Shown piece after piece: positions 8,689-15,205 of a DNA stretch of 64,000 nucleotides. The stretch is from Rhodopirellula baltica SH 1 (lineage in GTDB: Bacteria; Planctomycetota; Planctomycetia; Pirellulales; Pirellulaceae), in the NCBI RefSeq assembly GCF_000196115.1, contig NC_005027.1, forward strand, positions 6,692,001-6,756,000, read 5' to 3'. The position numbers were made by a program, and so were the translations under genes. Under the pieces are notes generated by a model. That model was given only the letters and a program-made list of their open reading frames with translations. It was not told the DNA's origin and made no database searches. Position 1 is the first letter of the stretch; the number at the start of each line of letters is the position of its first letter.

Positions 8689-9000
8689 TCATCTCGGCCC
8701 AGTGGGCTGGCAACTGAAGCGGACGACTCGCTCGATGGGAATGACTTCGACGCGGCCGCCAACCCGCCTGATGATGAGATAGTCCGAGCCAAGGACAGCT
8801 GACTCCACCTCCAGGTCACTGGTCGTCGAAACACCACCAAGCCCATCTTCGACCGTGTACTCGATGGTTGCATCGCGAAAGATCTGGCCGTTGGCCAGCG
8901 GCAACCACATCCAGCACAAGCCACACGCTACAAAACCGCAAATGAAGCTGGCGGCAACAGTGAGAACGAGTTTGCGTCGATCAGTCATTTGGACGTTCAT
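8689..9000 (-). CDS. Small single-pass membrane protein, unknown
   Basis: A 103-residue product with an N-terminal hydrophobic helix (about residues 11-32: 'LVLTVAASFICGFVACGLCW') after a short basic start, then a ~65-residue beta-rich periplasmic-type domain. The methionine at residue 5 (ATG 8988) is an equally good start. No family is recognised. It lies in a series of small minus-strand orphans at the low-coordinate end of the cassette-like region, but no attC-like repeat flanks it. It could be real or a remnant. Confidence 0.5.
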   Translation of the reverse strand: MNVQMTDRRKLVLTVAASFICGFVACGLCWMWLPLANGQIFRDATIEYTVEDGLGGVSTTSDLEVESAVLGSDYLIIRRVGGRVEVIPIERVVRFSCQPTGPR

Positions 9001-9096
9001 TGGCGGTGAAAATGATTTGGAGCAATCAAAATGGAGCGGGGCATAAGTGAGCCAATCGAAAACATAAAGGTCCGGTCCCCTTCGATCTCGCGCAGC

Positions 9097-9561
9097 TCAA
9101 TTTTCGTCAGAATCAGAGTCGGTCGGCATTTCCTTTGGGGCAGTCGTTCTTGGGAGCAAACGAAGCATCGACTCGACCTGCCTGAGCGCTTCTTGCGTTT
9201 CGGGATCCGATAACAATTTGAGTGTCTCGTTTGCTGAACGAATGGTCGATGGAAGTGACGAGATTTCTTTGGCTACGTCGTCTCCAACGATGTCCGCGTC
9301 GCGCAGCGTTTTCTGAAAATCATGAAACAATCGGAACGCAAATGATTGACTCAGCTCGACCGTAGTCGTGCCCTGTCCCGTCGCTACGGCCGTACCGTCG
9401 ATGACCACCTTGTACGATCCCGAAAACTCGAAGCGAATGACTTCCTCACTTGGATGAGGATCGATCGCAGCACTTAGCTCGTCAGCATATGTGGTGGACG
9501 AGCAAGAAACGGATGCAAGAACGAGCAATCCGGAAAGTATAGAAATGGTGTGGTTCGGCAT
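9097..9561 (-). CDS. Small secreted protein or lipoprotein, unknown
   Basis: 154 residues with a signal sequence 'ISILSGLLVLASVSCSS': hydrophobic core ~6-18, a possible lipobox ending at Cys 20 (ASVSC), and an alternative signal-peptidase I site after 'YADE'. The mature part is mixed alpha/beta and ends in a helical, acidic tail. No family recognised. The gene directly follows the CxxCH protein on the same strand with a 73-base gap, in which AAC and GTT ends flank a short stretch that might be a decayed attC-like site. Confidence 0.6.
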   Translation of the reverse strand: MPNHTISILSGLLVLASVSCSSTTYADELSAAIDPHPSEEVIRFEFSGSYKVVIDGTAVATGQGTTTVELSQSFAFRLFHDFQKTLRDADIVGDDVAKEISSLPSTIRSANETLKLLSDPETQEALRQVESMLRLLPRTTAPKEMPTDSDSDEN

Positions 9562-9634
9562 TGATAGCGATCTGCGTAATGAACGGTGAATCTTGATGTG
9601 TTCGCAAACGTCTCTGTTCGAGGAAAGTCAGACA

Positions 9635-10381
9635 TCACTGGGCATGGCTGTGTTGCTTCGGTGCGTCGATCCGTTGTCCGTCGGCGAGTTGCAACTTAGG
9701 GCGATAGTCAAATTGAAACGGAGCTCGGATCGGAGGAAACAGTCCGCCGGAATCATATCGAACTTCGTAGTTGACGGCTGCCTGCCTGTCGGGAGACAGT
9801 GGTTCAAATCGTGCCTCCCAATGGCAGCCCATGCATCCAGGTTCTAGCGTCTCTTGCTCTGCTGGATCTTCACCAACCATCCGGGATACGGATAGTTCAG
9901 TGAGCATTGGGGCCAGCCGGCCAGTGGATGAATCGAGGAAGGGAAGGTCTTGATAAGCTATCCGCTGAGTGGATCTTCCAACGTAGCGAACCTCCGATGA
10001 CGACCAAACTGTCCGAAGCAGCGGCTTTGGAGCTGTCAACGGAATAGTGATCGGGCGAGGTTCGTTCATCAGCGAGCGATGCAAGCGAAGCGAGAAGAGC
10101 TGGCGCCCACTGGTAGTGTCACTGAAAGAGACACGCACATGTCGGTCTCGGAAATGTTCGCCGGGAAGCTCCAGCGGAAACTGATTTGCTGTTGCGTAGA
10201 CTCCGACAAATCCTTTCTTCGGGGGCGTCTGTGCCGCGGTGAAGGTGACTACGGTTGCGTCGGTTAGATACTCCGCCACCCTTCCGGTCAGTGACACCGT
10301 GAAGCCAGTATCCTCTGCAAAGACGGGTGTTGCTGTAGCGAATAGAACAGCAACCGACGTGACGAGGGGAGGGAAATTCAT
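9635..10381 (-). CDS. Secreted protein with one CxxCH haem-type motif, unknown
   Basis: 248 residues from the ATG at 10381. A longer frame starting at 10552 runs back through the attC-like repeat and is an artefact. The signal peptide is clear ('VTSVAVLFATATPVFAED', cleavage after ~22). A single CMGCH sits at residues ~183-187, the minimal c-type haem attachment motif. A distal Met or His ligand cannot be assigned, though several His residues occur at the C-terminus, so haem binding is plausible but unproven. The protein is otherwise unfamiliar. Its ATG lies nine bases after the GTT end of the attC-like repeat at 10391-10482, the spacing seen for the other cassette genes. Confidence 0.65.
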   Translation of the reverse strand: MNFPPLVTSVAVLFATATPVFAEDTGFTVSLTGRVAEYLTDATVVTFTAAQTPPKKGFVGVYATANQFPLELPGEHFRDRHVRVSFSDTTSGRQLFSLRLHRSLMNEPRPITIPLTAPKPLLRTVWSSSEVRYVGRSTQRIAYQDLPFLDSSTGRLAPMLTELSVSRMVGEDPAEQETLEPGCMGCHWEARFEPLSPDRQAAVNYEVRYDSGGLFPPIRAPFQFDYRPKLQLADGQRIDAPKQHSHAQ

Positions 10382-10390
10382 AGGACAAAA

Positions 10391-10482
10391 GCACGAACGT
10401 GCCGTATCACGGGGCGGCGAGAGTGATGTTGATTCCGAAATCGGCTGGCCAACGCCGCTCCTGTGCATGTGATGGTTCGCAC
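10391..10482 (-). repeat. attC-like recombination site A
   Basis: Read on the minus strand, this 92-bp element starts GTGCGAAC and ends GTTCGTGC; the two ends are near-perfect inverted copies (7 of 8). Inside them GCGGCG pairs with CGCCGC, separated by a variable spacer. The invariant AAC...GTT ends, the imperfect palindrome and the position (3 bases after one stop codon, 9 bases before the next ATG) match integron attC sites. The classical R' consensus GTTRRRY is not met, so I call it attC-like. Confidence 0.6.
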
Positions 10483-10484
10483 TC

Positions 10485-10946
10485 TTATGGCGTGATGAGT
10501 TTGCTTCGGATGGCGGAAAGTACGTCGGATTCGATTTCCGAACTATTGCCAATCATCAGTGCCAAATAGTCGTGGGATTTGTGAAGGCCGAAGTTTGTGC
10601 TCCTCAGTGCAAAACAGATGACATCATCGATTGTCTCATTGTCGTGACACGTCGTCATCACCATGCGGTCGTTTGGCGGGTTGAACTCTGGGTCAGTGGC
10701 TATAAACGCCCAATCAACCGAATCATCCCAGGATGATGAGTCAACGCCCCAAGCCAGTACGTACCGACAGTCTTTTGCAACAAGTTCGGCGCTGATGGCG
10801 GCTTGAATGTCCGGCGCTATCGTTGGATCGCACGCCAGGACAATCGCGACGAATGGCGTTCCAAAGTCAGGGATCGCCGTGTCGTAGGGAGGTTTCAATC
10901 GCAAAAACCAGAACCTTCGATCGCCTTGTTGTGCGATGAGTCTCAT
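10485..10946 (-). CDS. Cassette-borne conserved hypothetical protein (possible DUF7684-like)
   Basis: 153 residues, compact and soluble with no signal peptide. The segment 'CRYVLAWGVDSSSWDDSVDWAFI' followed by 'PPNDRMVMTTCHDNETIDDVICFA' recalls a small bacterial family I remember as DUF7684; I cannot check this. No enzymatic motif is apparent. It is flanked on both sides by attC-like repeats, its ATG lying seven bases after the GTT end of site B and its stop three bases before site A, so gene plus site A form one cassette-like unit. Confidence 0.75.
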   Translation of the reverse strand: MRLIAQQGDRRFWFLRLKPPYDTAIPDFGTPFVAIVLACDPTIAPDIQAAISAELVAKDCRYVLAWGVDSSSWDDSVDWAFIATDPEFNPPNDRMVMTTCHDNETIDDVICFALRSTNFGLHKSHDYLALMIGNSSEIESDVLSAIRSKLITP

Positions 10947-10953
10947 TTCTGGT

Positions 10954-11046
10954 GTGAACAGTTGCGATGACTGGGCCGCGGCGGACGATTATCCATTTCA
11001 ATAAAACTCGACTCTACGGATCCGTGCTCACCGCGTGGCTACCGCT
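10954..11046 (-). repeat. attC-like recombination site B (degenerate left end)
   Basis: Minus-strand element of ~93 bp ending AACTGTTCAC, seven bases before the ATG of the 153-residue gene. Its interior 'TCCGCCGCGGCCC...TCATCGCAAC' aligns with 'TCGCCGCCGCCCG...TATCGCTAC' of site C. The left end reads GGTAGCC where site C has GGTAACC, so one invariant A is lost. It begins one base after the LRR gene's stop. Degenerate but clearly of the same family. Confidence 0.5.
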
Positions 11047-11047
11047 T

Positions 11048-11647
11048 CTACAAAACGTCGTTCAGGGTGCGGCATCTGGGTAATGCCGCCTTCAGTTCAT
11101 CATACCCGAAAGATGAGATAGAGGTTTTCCCAACCCACAGCCGTCGAAGCGATTTCAGACGACACAAATGTGGTACCGAATCGTCAGTTATGGAATTCCC
11201 AACTAGGCTCAGGGTGAAGAAACGATCAGCAATCGCGAGGTTGCGTACACCTGCGTCAGTAACACCGCAGAATGGTAGCATCAAATGAGCAAGTCGAGGG
11301 AAATCCCGAATGGTTGCAATTGCGGAATCGTTGAGCTGGATATTGCCCTGGAAGAAGAAGCCACTTAGCAGTCGATGTTTTGCAAGCTGGGCAAAACCAT
11401 GTTCGGTCAGAGCAGGCGTGTGTCTGATGGACGCGCCAAAGCTCACGGAAATCAACCTTGGAAGCTGAAGCAAGTGTTCGACTTCACTGTCACTAAATTC
11501 GACGTGAATCCACACACCCCATACGCGCCCACGGCCATCGAGCTGGAAGCGACAGCGGTTGGCCAACGCCCGAACGCCTTCACGGTCTCCGGGGTGCGGA
11601 TCGAAGTCGGAAGACTTGTGATGACGCTGTGCTGGCTTGTTGAGCAA
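11048..11647 (-). CDS. Cassette-borne leucine-rich-repeat protein
   Basis: 199 residues, no signal peptide or membrane segment. The C-terminal ~110 residues hold at least four leucine-rich repeats of the bacterial/RI-like type ('LAHLMLPFCGVTDAGVRNLA', 'FFTLSLVGNSITDDSVPHLC', 'LRRLWVGKTSISSFGYDELK'), a fold that normally makes a protein-binding surface. The N-terminal part is basic and unfamiliar. The start codon is ten bases after the GTT end of site C and the stop is adjacent to site B. Partner unknown; such LRR proteins are common in planctomycetes. Confidence 0.7.
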   Translation of the reverse strand: MLNKPAQRHHKSSDFDPHPGDREGVRALANRCRFQLDGRGRVWGVWIHVEFSDSEVEHLLQLPRLISVSFGASIRHTPALTEHGFAQLAKHRLLSGFFFQGNIQLNDSAIATIRDFPRLAHLMLPFCGVTDAGVRNLAIADRFFTLSLVGNSITDDSVPHLCRLKSLRRLWVGKTSISSFGYDELKAALPRCRTLNDVL

Positions 11648-11656
11648 TATTCAACT

Positions 11657-11752
11657 GCGGTAACGGTAGCGATATGCGGGCGGCGGCGAGCGACTCAAGG
11701 ACTCCAAAAACGGCGGCCACCGCCGCTCCGTATCATCGCCTGGTTACCCGCC
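11657..11752 (-). repeat. attC-like recombination site C (best preserved)
   Basis: Minus-strand element beginning GGCGGGTAAC and ending GTTACCGC. The ends are inverted copies, CGGAGCGGCGG pairs with CGCCGCCGCCCG, and a ~30-base spacer separates the arms. The left end contains the TAA stop codon of the 164-residue gene, as commonly happens in integron cassettes. The GTT end lies ten bases before the ATG of the LRR gene. Compared with site A, both terminal hexamers have changed together (GGTAAC/GTTACC against GCGAAC/GTTCGT), which indicates selected base pairing. Confidence 0.65.
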
Positions 11753-12238
11753 GTTTGAGTCATCGACCGTACGAGTCGGGACGTTGCTAGACCCCACGAT
11801 CGAATGCTGAAACATCATAGCCTTCCCAGCGAGCTTGAAAAGCAATCCGCGGATTCCCGGCATCTTCGGCCTTGGAAATGGAACCTGTTCCTTGAGCAGC
11901 AATCCACGAATCAGGTAGTCGACTAAGGCCCGATCGTACGCAGTGTCGGTCGAGGAGTACTGCTCAGATTCGCGGTTGACCCACGATTCAGTGACGAAAA
12001 CGGATTGCGCGTCGAAGTCAAGTTTCAGCCAGTAGATCAACGCCCCCGTCCAACTGCGGTGGAAGTATAGCCAGTCACCATCGCGGTAGATGAACCATTT
12101 GTCCTCCATGCATTCTGGGATAAGCCCAGCGGACAATTGACGTTCGCGGCGGATGTCAAAGGACGCGGAGTAGTCGAGCGGCTCACGAACCTCCGGTGGC
12201 TCAAGCGTGTTCCAATCATCGCGTGAAGCTGGAGGCAT
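11744..12238 (-). CDS. Cassette-borne hypothetical protein
   Basis: 164 residues, soluble, aromatic-rich ('KWFIYRDGDWLYFHRSWTGALIYWL'), with a basic C-terminal segment; no signal peptide and no recognised family. The aromatic beta-hairpin pattern is seen in several uncharacterised cassette and immunity-like proteins, but I do not assign a role. The ATG lies ten bases after the GTT end of site D. The stop codon lies within the left end of site C, so the gene and site C form one cassette-like unit. Confidence 0.7.
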   Translation of the reverse strand: MPPASRDDWNTLEPPEVREPLDYSASFDIRRERQLSAGLIPECMEDKWFIYRDGDWLYFHRSWTGALIYWLKLDFDAQSVFVTESWVNRESEQYSSTDTAYDRALVDYLIRGLLLKEQVPFPRPKMPGIRGLLFKLAGKAMMFQHSIVGSSNVPTRTVDDSNGG

Positions 12239-12247
12239 GTTTCTTCA

Positions 12248-12340
12248 GTCGGGTAACGTTGGCCATCACCCGGCACGCGCGAGTAAAGCCACCATGTCAA
12301 AAACGGCCGATCGCGTGCTCGGCGTGCAGTACGCCCAACA
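12248..12340 (-). repeat. attC-like recombination site D (degenerate left end)
   Basis: Minus-strand element ending GTTACCCGAC nine bases before the ATG of the 164-residue gene. It shares 'GCCGGGTGATGGCCAACGTT' with the right arm expected for the family and 'GCACGCCGAGCACGCG' with the left inner arm. The outer left end (about 12329-12340) has no intact AAC. Same orientation as sites A to C. Confidence 0.45.
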
Positions 12341-12689
12341 TGGGCGTGATCTTGTGGGGTGCCGCTTCCTTCGGGAAGCCAGTCCCCTGTACTTAGTTCC
12401 GGTTTCTTCGAAGAGGGAGTCATCATACCAGATGGATAGCTCGTAAGAAGACAGTACGAGGCGAGGGCAACTGCGGGGAGGTGACAAACCGTGGGGAGGA
12501 AGCCTGCGAAGATGATCGGTAAGCCAGCAAAGAATCGTCGCTGGACATCTTCTCGCCAAGACCCGCCAGGTGACGAACAGAAACTTGATACGAGGCCGAC
12601 GACTCCAGGCGATTGGGCTGCTGACCAAGAAGCCGAACCGGAAGAAAGAGCGTAGGTAGATCAAGCACTTGGGCGGGGACAGATCACGT
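12341..12689. other. Gene-poor stretch between site D and the intron remnant
   Basis: About 350 bases. A minus-strand open frame (12423-12668, 81 codons) could be a decayed cassette gene preceding site D, but its composition and product are unconvincing and another frame overlaps it. No promoter, repeat or RNA structure is evident. Confidence 0.4.
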
Positions 12690-13063
12690 GTCCTTGAGCG
12701 ATCAAGGACGTCCCTTATTTGGGGAGATCTCGATGCGTACCCGTGAGTAGGGCTTGCCCGAAAGGCGGGGCGGAATGCGGCAACGTATGCCCGTGCAAAG
12801 AGAAGTCAGCAGAGGGCATAGTAGCGATCCGCCGAAACCAACGGCGACGCGAAGGCCTGAAGGGAACGAGCAAGCACGTATCGACTTCATCTCGCGAAGG
12901 AGCCGTCGCCGTATGGCAATCTCCTAGCGGCGAAGCTGTCGGTCCAATGGCTTGGGTCATCGCGGCGACGCGCTGATTTGAAACTCGTGCTCAACCGCCT
13001 AGTGCGGTCCCGCATGCTAGGTGGTGTGGGAGGGGTCCCGGGCAACCGGGCCCCTATCCCGAT
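12690..13063 (+). mobile_element. Collapsed group II intron (remnant with start of maturase frame and domains V-VI)
   Basis: The left part contains group II intron signatures: 'GGGGAGATCT' (12721-12730) and, at ~12801, 'GAAGTCAGCAGAGGGCATAG', which overlaps the usual start of the intron-encoded reverse transcriptase. A short frame there reads 'REVSRGHSSDPPKP' before a stop near 12927. The reverse transcriptase body is absent. At 12993-13026 a hairpin CCGCCTAG...CTAGGTGG resembles domain V, followed by AGGGGTCCCGG/CCGGGCCCCT as domain VI and the terminal '...CTATCCCGAT' at 13054-13063, a typical group II 3' end. The 5' boundary is approximate. The intron runs opposite to the adjacent cassette genes, as group IIC-attC introns do. 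It cannot encode a maturase. Confidence 0.65.
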
Positions 13064-13118
13064 TGGCTTTGCTATTTGCCGTCTTTGTCGGGGTTGTTCA
13101 ACAACTGCAAAAGTTGTT

Positions 13119-13712
13119 CTAGCGAGTCTTTCGTTTCCGCATCGAGCGATGTGGCAAGCATCTGAATGCGTTCCTGATGTTTTTTCGCTCCGTTGCGTCG
13201 AGATACAGATCTTTAGCGACCGTCCGATGCTCTGTTCTTCGCAGGTCAGAGTTAATCAACGCCAGAATAGAAATCGCCGTCTTGACAAACATCTTTCTGG
13301 GGTCGTCAGTTGATTCAATGTTGTTGAAGTGGAAAAGTTCTTTGCACCGGCTTCGTATCCTGTCGTCAGTGAATTTCAGCGTATAATGGGAGTGACCAAA
13401 TTCATTGCGAATTTTGCGAATCAGATTGATGTCTCGTCGGGTGTTTGGGCCAATCAGCCCCAACGCATAGGCAGTGTCGATTCGAGATGAAAATGTTCCA
13501 AGCGTCCCCGAGTGAGAAAATAGTTCGGAGACAACTTTGCTATCGTCAACAAACATAGCCTCAAGGAGTTTCCCCAGTTTGTGATCGAGGAAAGATGCAA
13601 CCATCAACGCACATCCGCGATCAGTCTCACTATTCAGCGAGAAACGAAACTCCATGACCTCTTGGAAGTGTTGAGGAAACCCATCAAATTGCGAGACGTC
13701 GATATCGTCCAT
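13119..13712 (-). CDS. MltR-family protein
   Basis: 197 residues from the ATG at 13712; the frame extends upstream to 14069 but that part is repetitive non-coding-like sequence. 'LNSETDRGCALMVASFLDHKL' and 'SSRIDTAYALGLIGPNTRRDINLIRKIRNEFGH' are hallmarks of the MltR fold, named for the mannitol operon repressor of E. coli. No DNA-binding domain is evident in the family, and many members outside mannitol operons have no known role; there are no mannitol genes nearby. The position beside the intron remnant and cassette array suggests it belongs to the accessory region. Confidence 0.75.
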   Translation of the reverse strand: MDDIDVSQFDGFPQHFQEVMEFRFSLNSETDRGCALMVASFLDHKLGKLLEAMFVDDSKVVSELFSHSGTLGTFSSRIDTAYALGLIGPNTRRDINLIRKIRNEFGHSHYTLKFTDDRIRSRCKELFHFNNIESTDDPRKMFVKTAISILALINSDLRRTEHRTVAKDLYLDATERKNIRNAFRCLPHRSMRKRKTR

Positions 13713-14102
13713 GGTTTGTACAAATAACAATGTATTTATCTCCGGTTGGTCCGGAGAGAAGGGCGTGTGAGCGGTGTTCTCGCTGGTCGCGTTGTCCAGT
13801 CTCAAGATGACATGCTCGGGCTTATCGCTGGCTACGCTGCCCTCTCCTAACGTGGTGGTGCAGCACGCCGATGTCAAGCTTTTTGTGCGTCGAGGAACTA
13901 GGGGGCGCTGGGCTGAACGCAACCTTTGCCCGCCTAGAAATGGTTCTCGATTCGGCTGGGACAAGCGGGTAGGAAAAATGTGCAGCCGGCTTGGCGAGTT
14001 GTTGGGTGCGGGCCCCTGGTCTTGTGTCACGCCATCTGCACGCTTCGGCCAAAGGCCAAGTTCATCCACTTCATCGGGCCAAGCGTATCGTGATCAATCG
14101 CC
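13713..14102. other. Gene-free stretch upstream of the MltR-family gene
   Basis: About 390 bases with open frames on both strands, none with a plausible product. On the minus strand a GTTAGGA hexamer region at ~13850 could be the end of another decayed recombination site, but no matching partner end was found. Otherwise I see nothing in it. Confidence 0.4.
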
Positions 14103-15074
14103 TCACTCAGGAAACGTGTAGTCGGGGTTGGTGGGGTCGAAATCGAGATCGGTCAACGCCGGATTGATGACCAGATCGTGGTACTCGTACGATTCGATCA
14201 GGGGCGGCGTTTCGCCTTCCGAATCTGGCCAACCAAAGCTGCGGAAGCTGACGATGAGTTTCTGCTCTTCGTCGATCACGACTTCGGCCAAGGAAAAGTC
14301 ATCGGGTTGATCGGTGGGTTGCGAGCGTTGGATTTGAAGCAGGGTCAGCGATTTACCGTCGAAGTCATGCCCTTCCGTGCGAGTCACGCGAACGTCGGGA
14401 TTGTCGATGTCGCGTGAGCCACGTTCGATCAGTTTGCGGACCAAATTGGTCAGCCCGAGTTCAGTGATTGGGTAACGCTGACCTCGCATCGCCAGAAAGT
14501 TGGTTGGTTCCAGTTTCGCGGTCATCATGCTGCCGATGAATCCCGCCTCGCGAACCAGCAATTGTCCATCGTTTTGATCTTCGATCCAAATCACCTCCCG
14601 CCCTTTCGCGGACTCAGGTGTTTCGAACCGCAGATAAGCACGCAGGCCTTGGCCGGGCTCGCCGCCAACGTGTCTCGTTCGGATCTTCATGAACATCTCC
14701 GATGGTTCTTGAAGAACGCCATTGCGGTCTTGTTCGTGTTTGATCATTCGCGTCGTGTAGCCGTCGACATGGTCGATCAAGTGCTGTAGTGATTCCTCCG
14801 CTAGCTTCAAGACATCCTCCATCGGGACCTCCGAAGAAACGATGTTCGTTTGGCCGTCGGACGTGTCACCAGAAGCCGTTGAATTGGCTCCGACGACGGT
14901 CGGTGGAGTTGCCACGGAGGACGGTGATTGCTTGCCTCTGAGTATCCATCCCAATCCGATTCCGATTACCAAACACAACAATCCCACCCAAAACGATCGG
15001 CTTCTGCCGCGAGAAGGAACGTTGGCTTCGGAGTTGGTAGATGCGGAAGAGTTCGGCGAAGATTCGGTGACCAT
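14103..15074 (-). CDS. DUF1571 domain protein, membrane-anchored
   Basis: 323 residues starting at the ATG at 15074, which lies downstream of the terminator at 15101-15149; the longer frame to 15170 would read through that terminator. A Ser/Asn-rich N-terminus precedes one transmembrane helix (~28-47, 'FWVGLLCLVIGIGLGWILRG'). The periplasmic part (~100-323) matches DUF1571: 'LIDHVDGYTTRMIKHEQ', 'EMFMKIRTRHV', 'AYLRFETPESAKGREVIWIE'. The fold is related to LolA/LolB-like outer-membrane lipoprotein carriers, so a role in envelope lipid or lipoprotein handling is possible but unproven. The family is common in planctomycetes. Confidence 0.8.
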   Translation of the reverse strand: MVTESSPNSSASTNSEANVPSRGRSRSFWVGLLCLVIGIGLGWILRGKQSPSSVATPPTVVGANSTASGDTSDGQTNIVSSEVPMEDVLKLAEESLQHLIDHVDGYTTRMIKHEQDRNGVLQEPSEMFMKIRTRHVGGEPGQGLRAYLRFETPESAKGREVIWIEDQNDGQLLVREAGFIGSMMTAKLEPTNFLAMRGQRYPITELGLTNLVRKLIERGSRDIDNPDVRVTRTEGHDFDGKSLTLLQIQRSQPTDQPDDFSLAEVVIDEEQKLIVSFRSFGWPDSEGETPPLIESYEYHDLVINPALTDLDFDPTNPDYTFPE

Positions 15075-15100
15075 GAAATCAGGAACCTGTGGAGGGCAAG

Positions 15101-15149
15101 AAAAAACCTCCCTGGACCCACCCGGTAAACGGGGCGGCCCAGAGAGGTT
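15101..15149 (-). terminator. Rho-independent terminator after the 595-residue secreted protein gene
   Basis: On the minus strand an AACCTC-T-CTGG / CCAG-G-GAGGTT stem with a G/C-rich apical part is followed by a run of T (complement of 15101-15106). It sits ~55 bases after the stop codon of the gene ending at 15206 and just before the DUF1571 start, so the two genes are probably transcribed separately. Confidence 0.75.
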
Positions 15150-15205
15150 CGAAAGCAGTGTCGATTTCAATCATCTGGCGTGCAGGCGATCGAAACAAAA
15201 ATCAC

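Noticed and set aside
10382..10552. N-terminal extension of the CxxCH protein beginning at 10552
   Set aside because: The added residues are the translated attC-like repeat ('NHHMHRSGVGQP'), and a good signal peptide begins at the ATG at 10381.
12423..12668. 81-codon minus-strand frame before site D as a further cassette gene
   Set aside because: No start context, no family, unusual composition, and competing overlapping frames; left as gene-poor sequence.
12719..12976. Open frames inside the intron remnant as genes
   Set aside because: They cover structured intron RNA; only the first codons of the maturase frame are recognisable.
13774..14121. 115-codon plus-strand frame upstream of the MltR-family gene
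   Set aside because: Low-quality composition, no homologous pattern, overlaps the end of the DUF1571 gene on the other strand.
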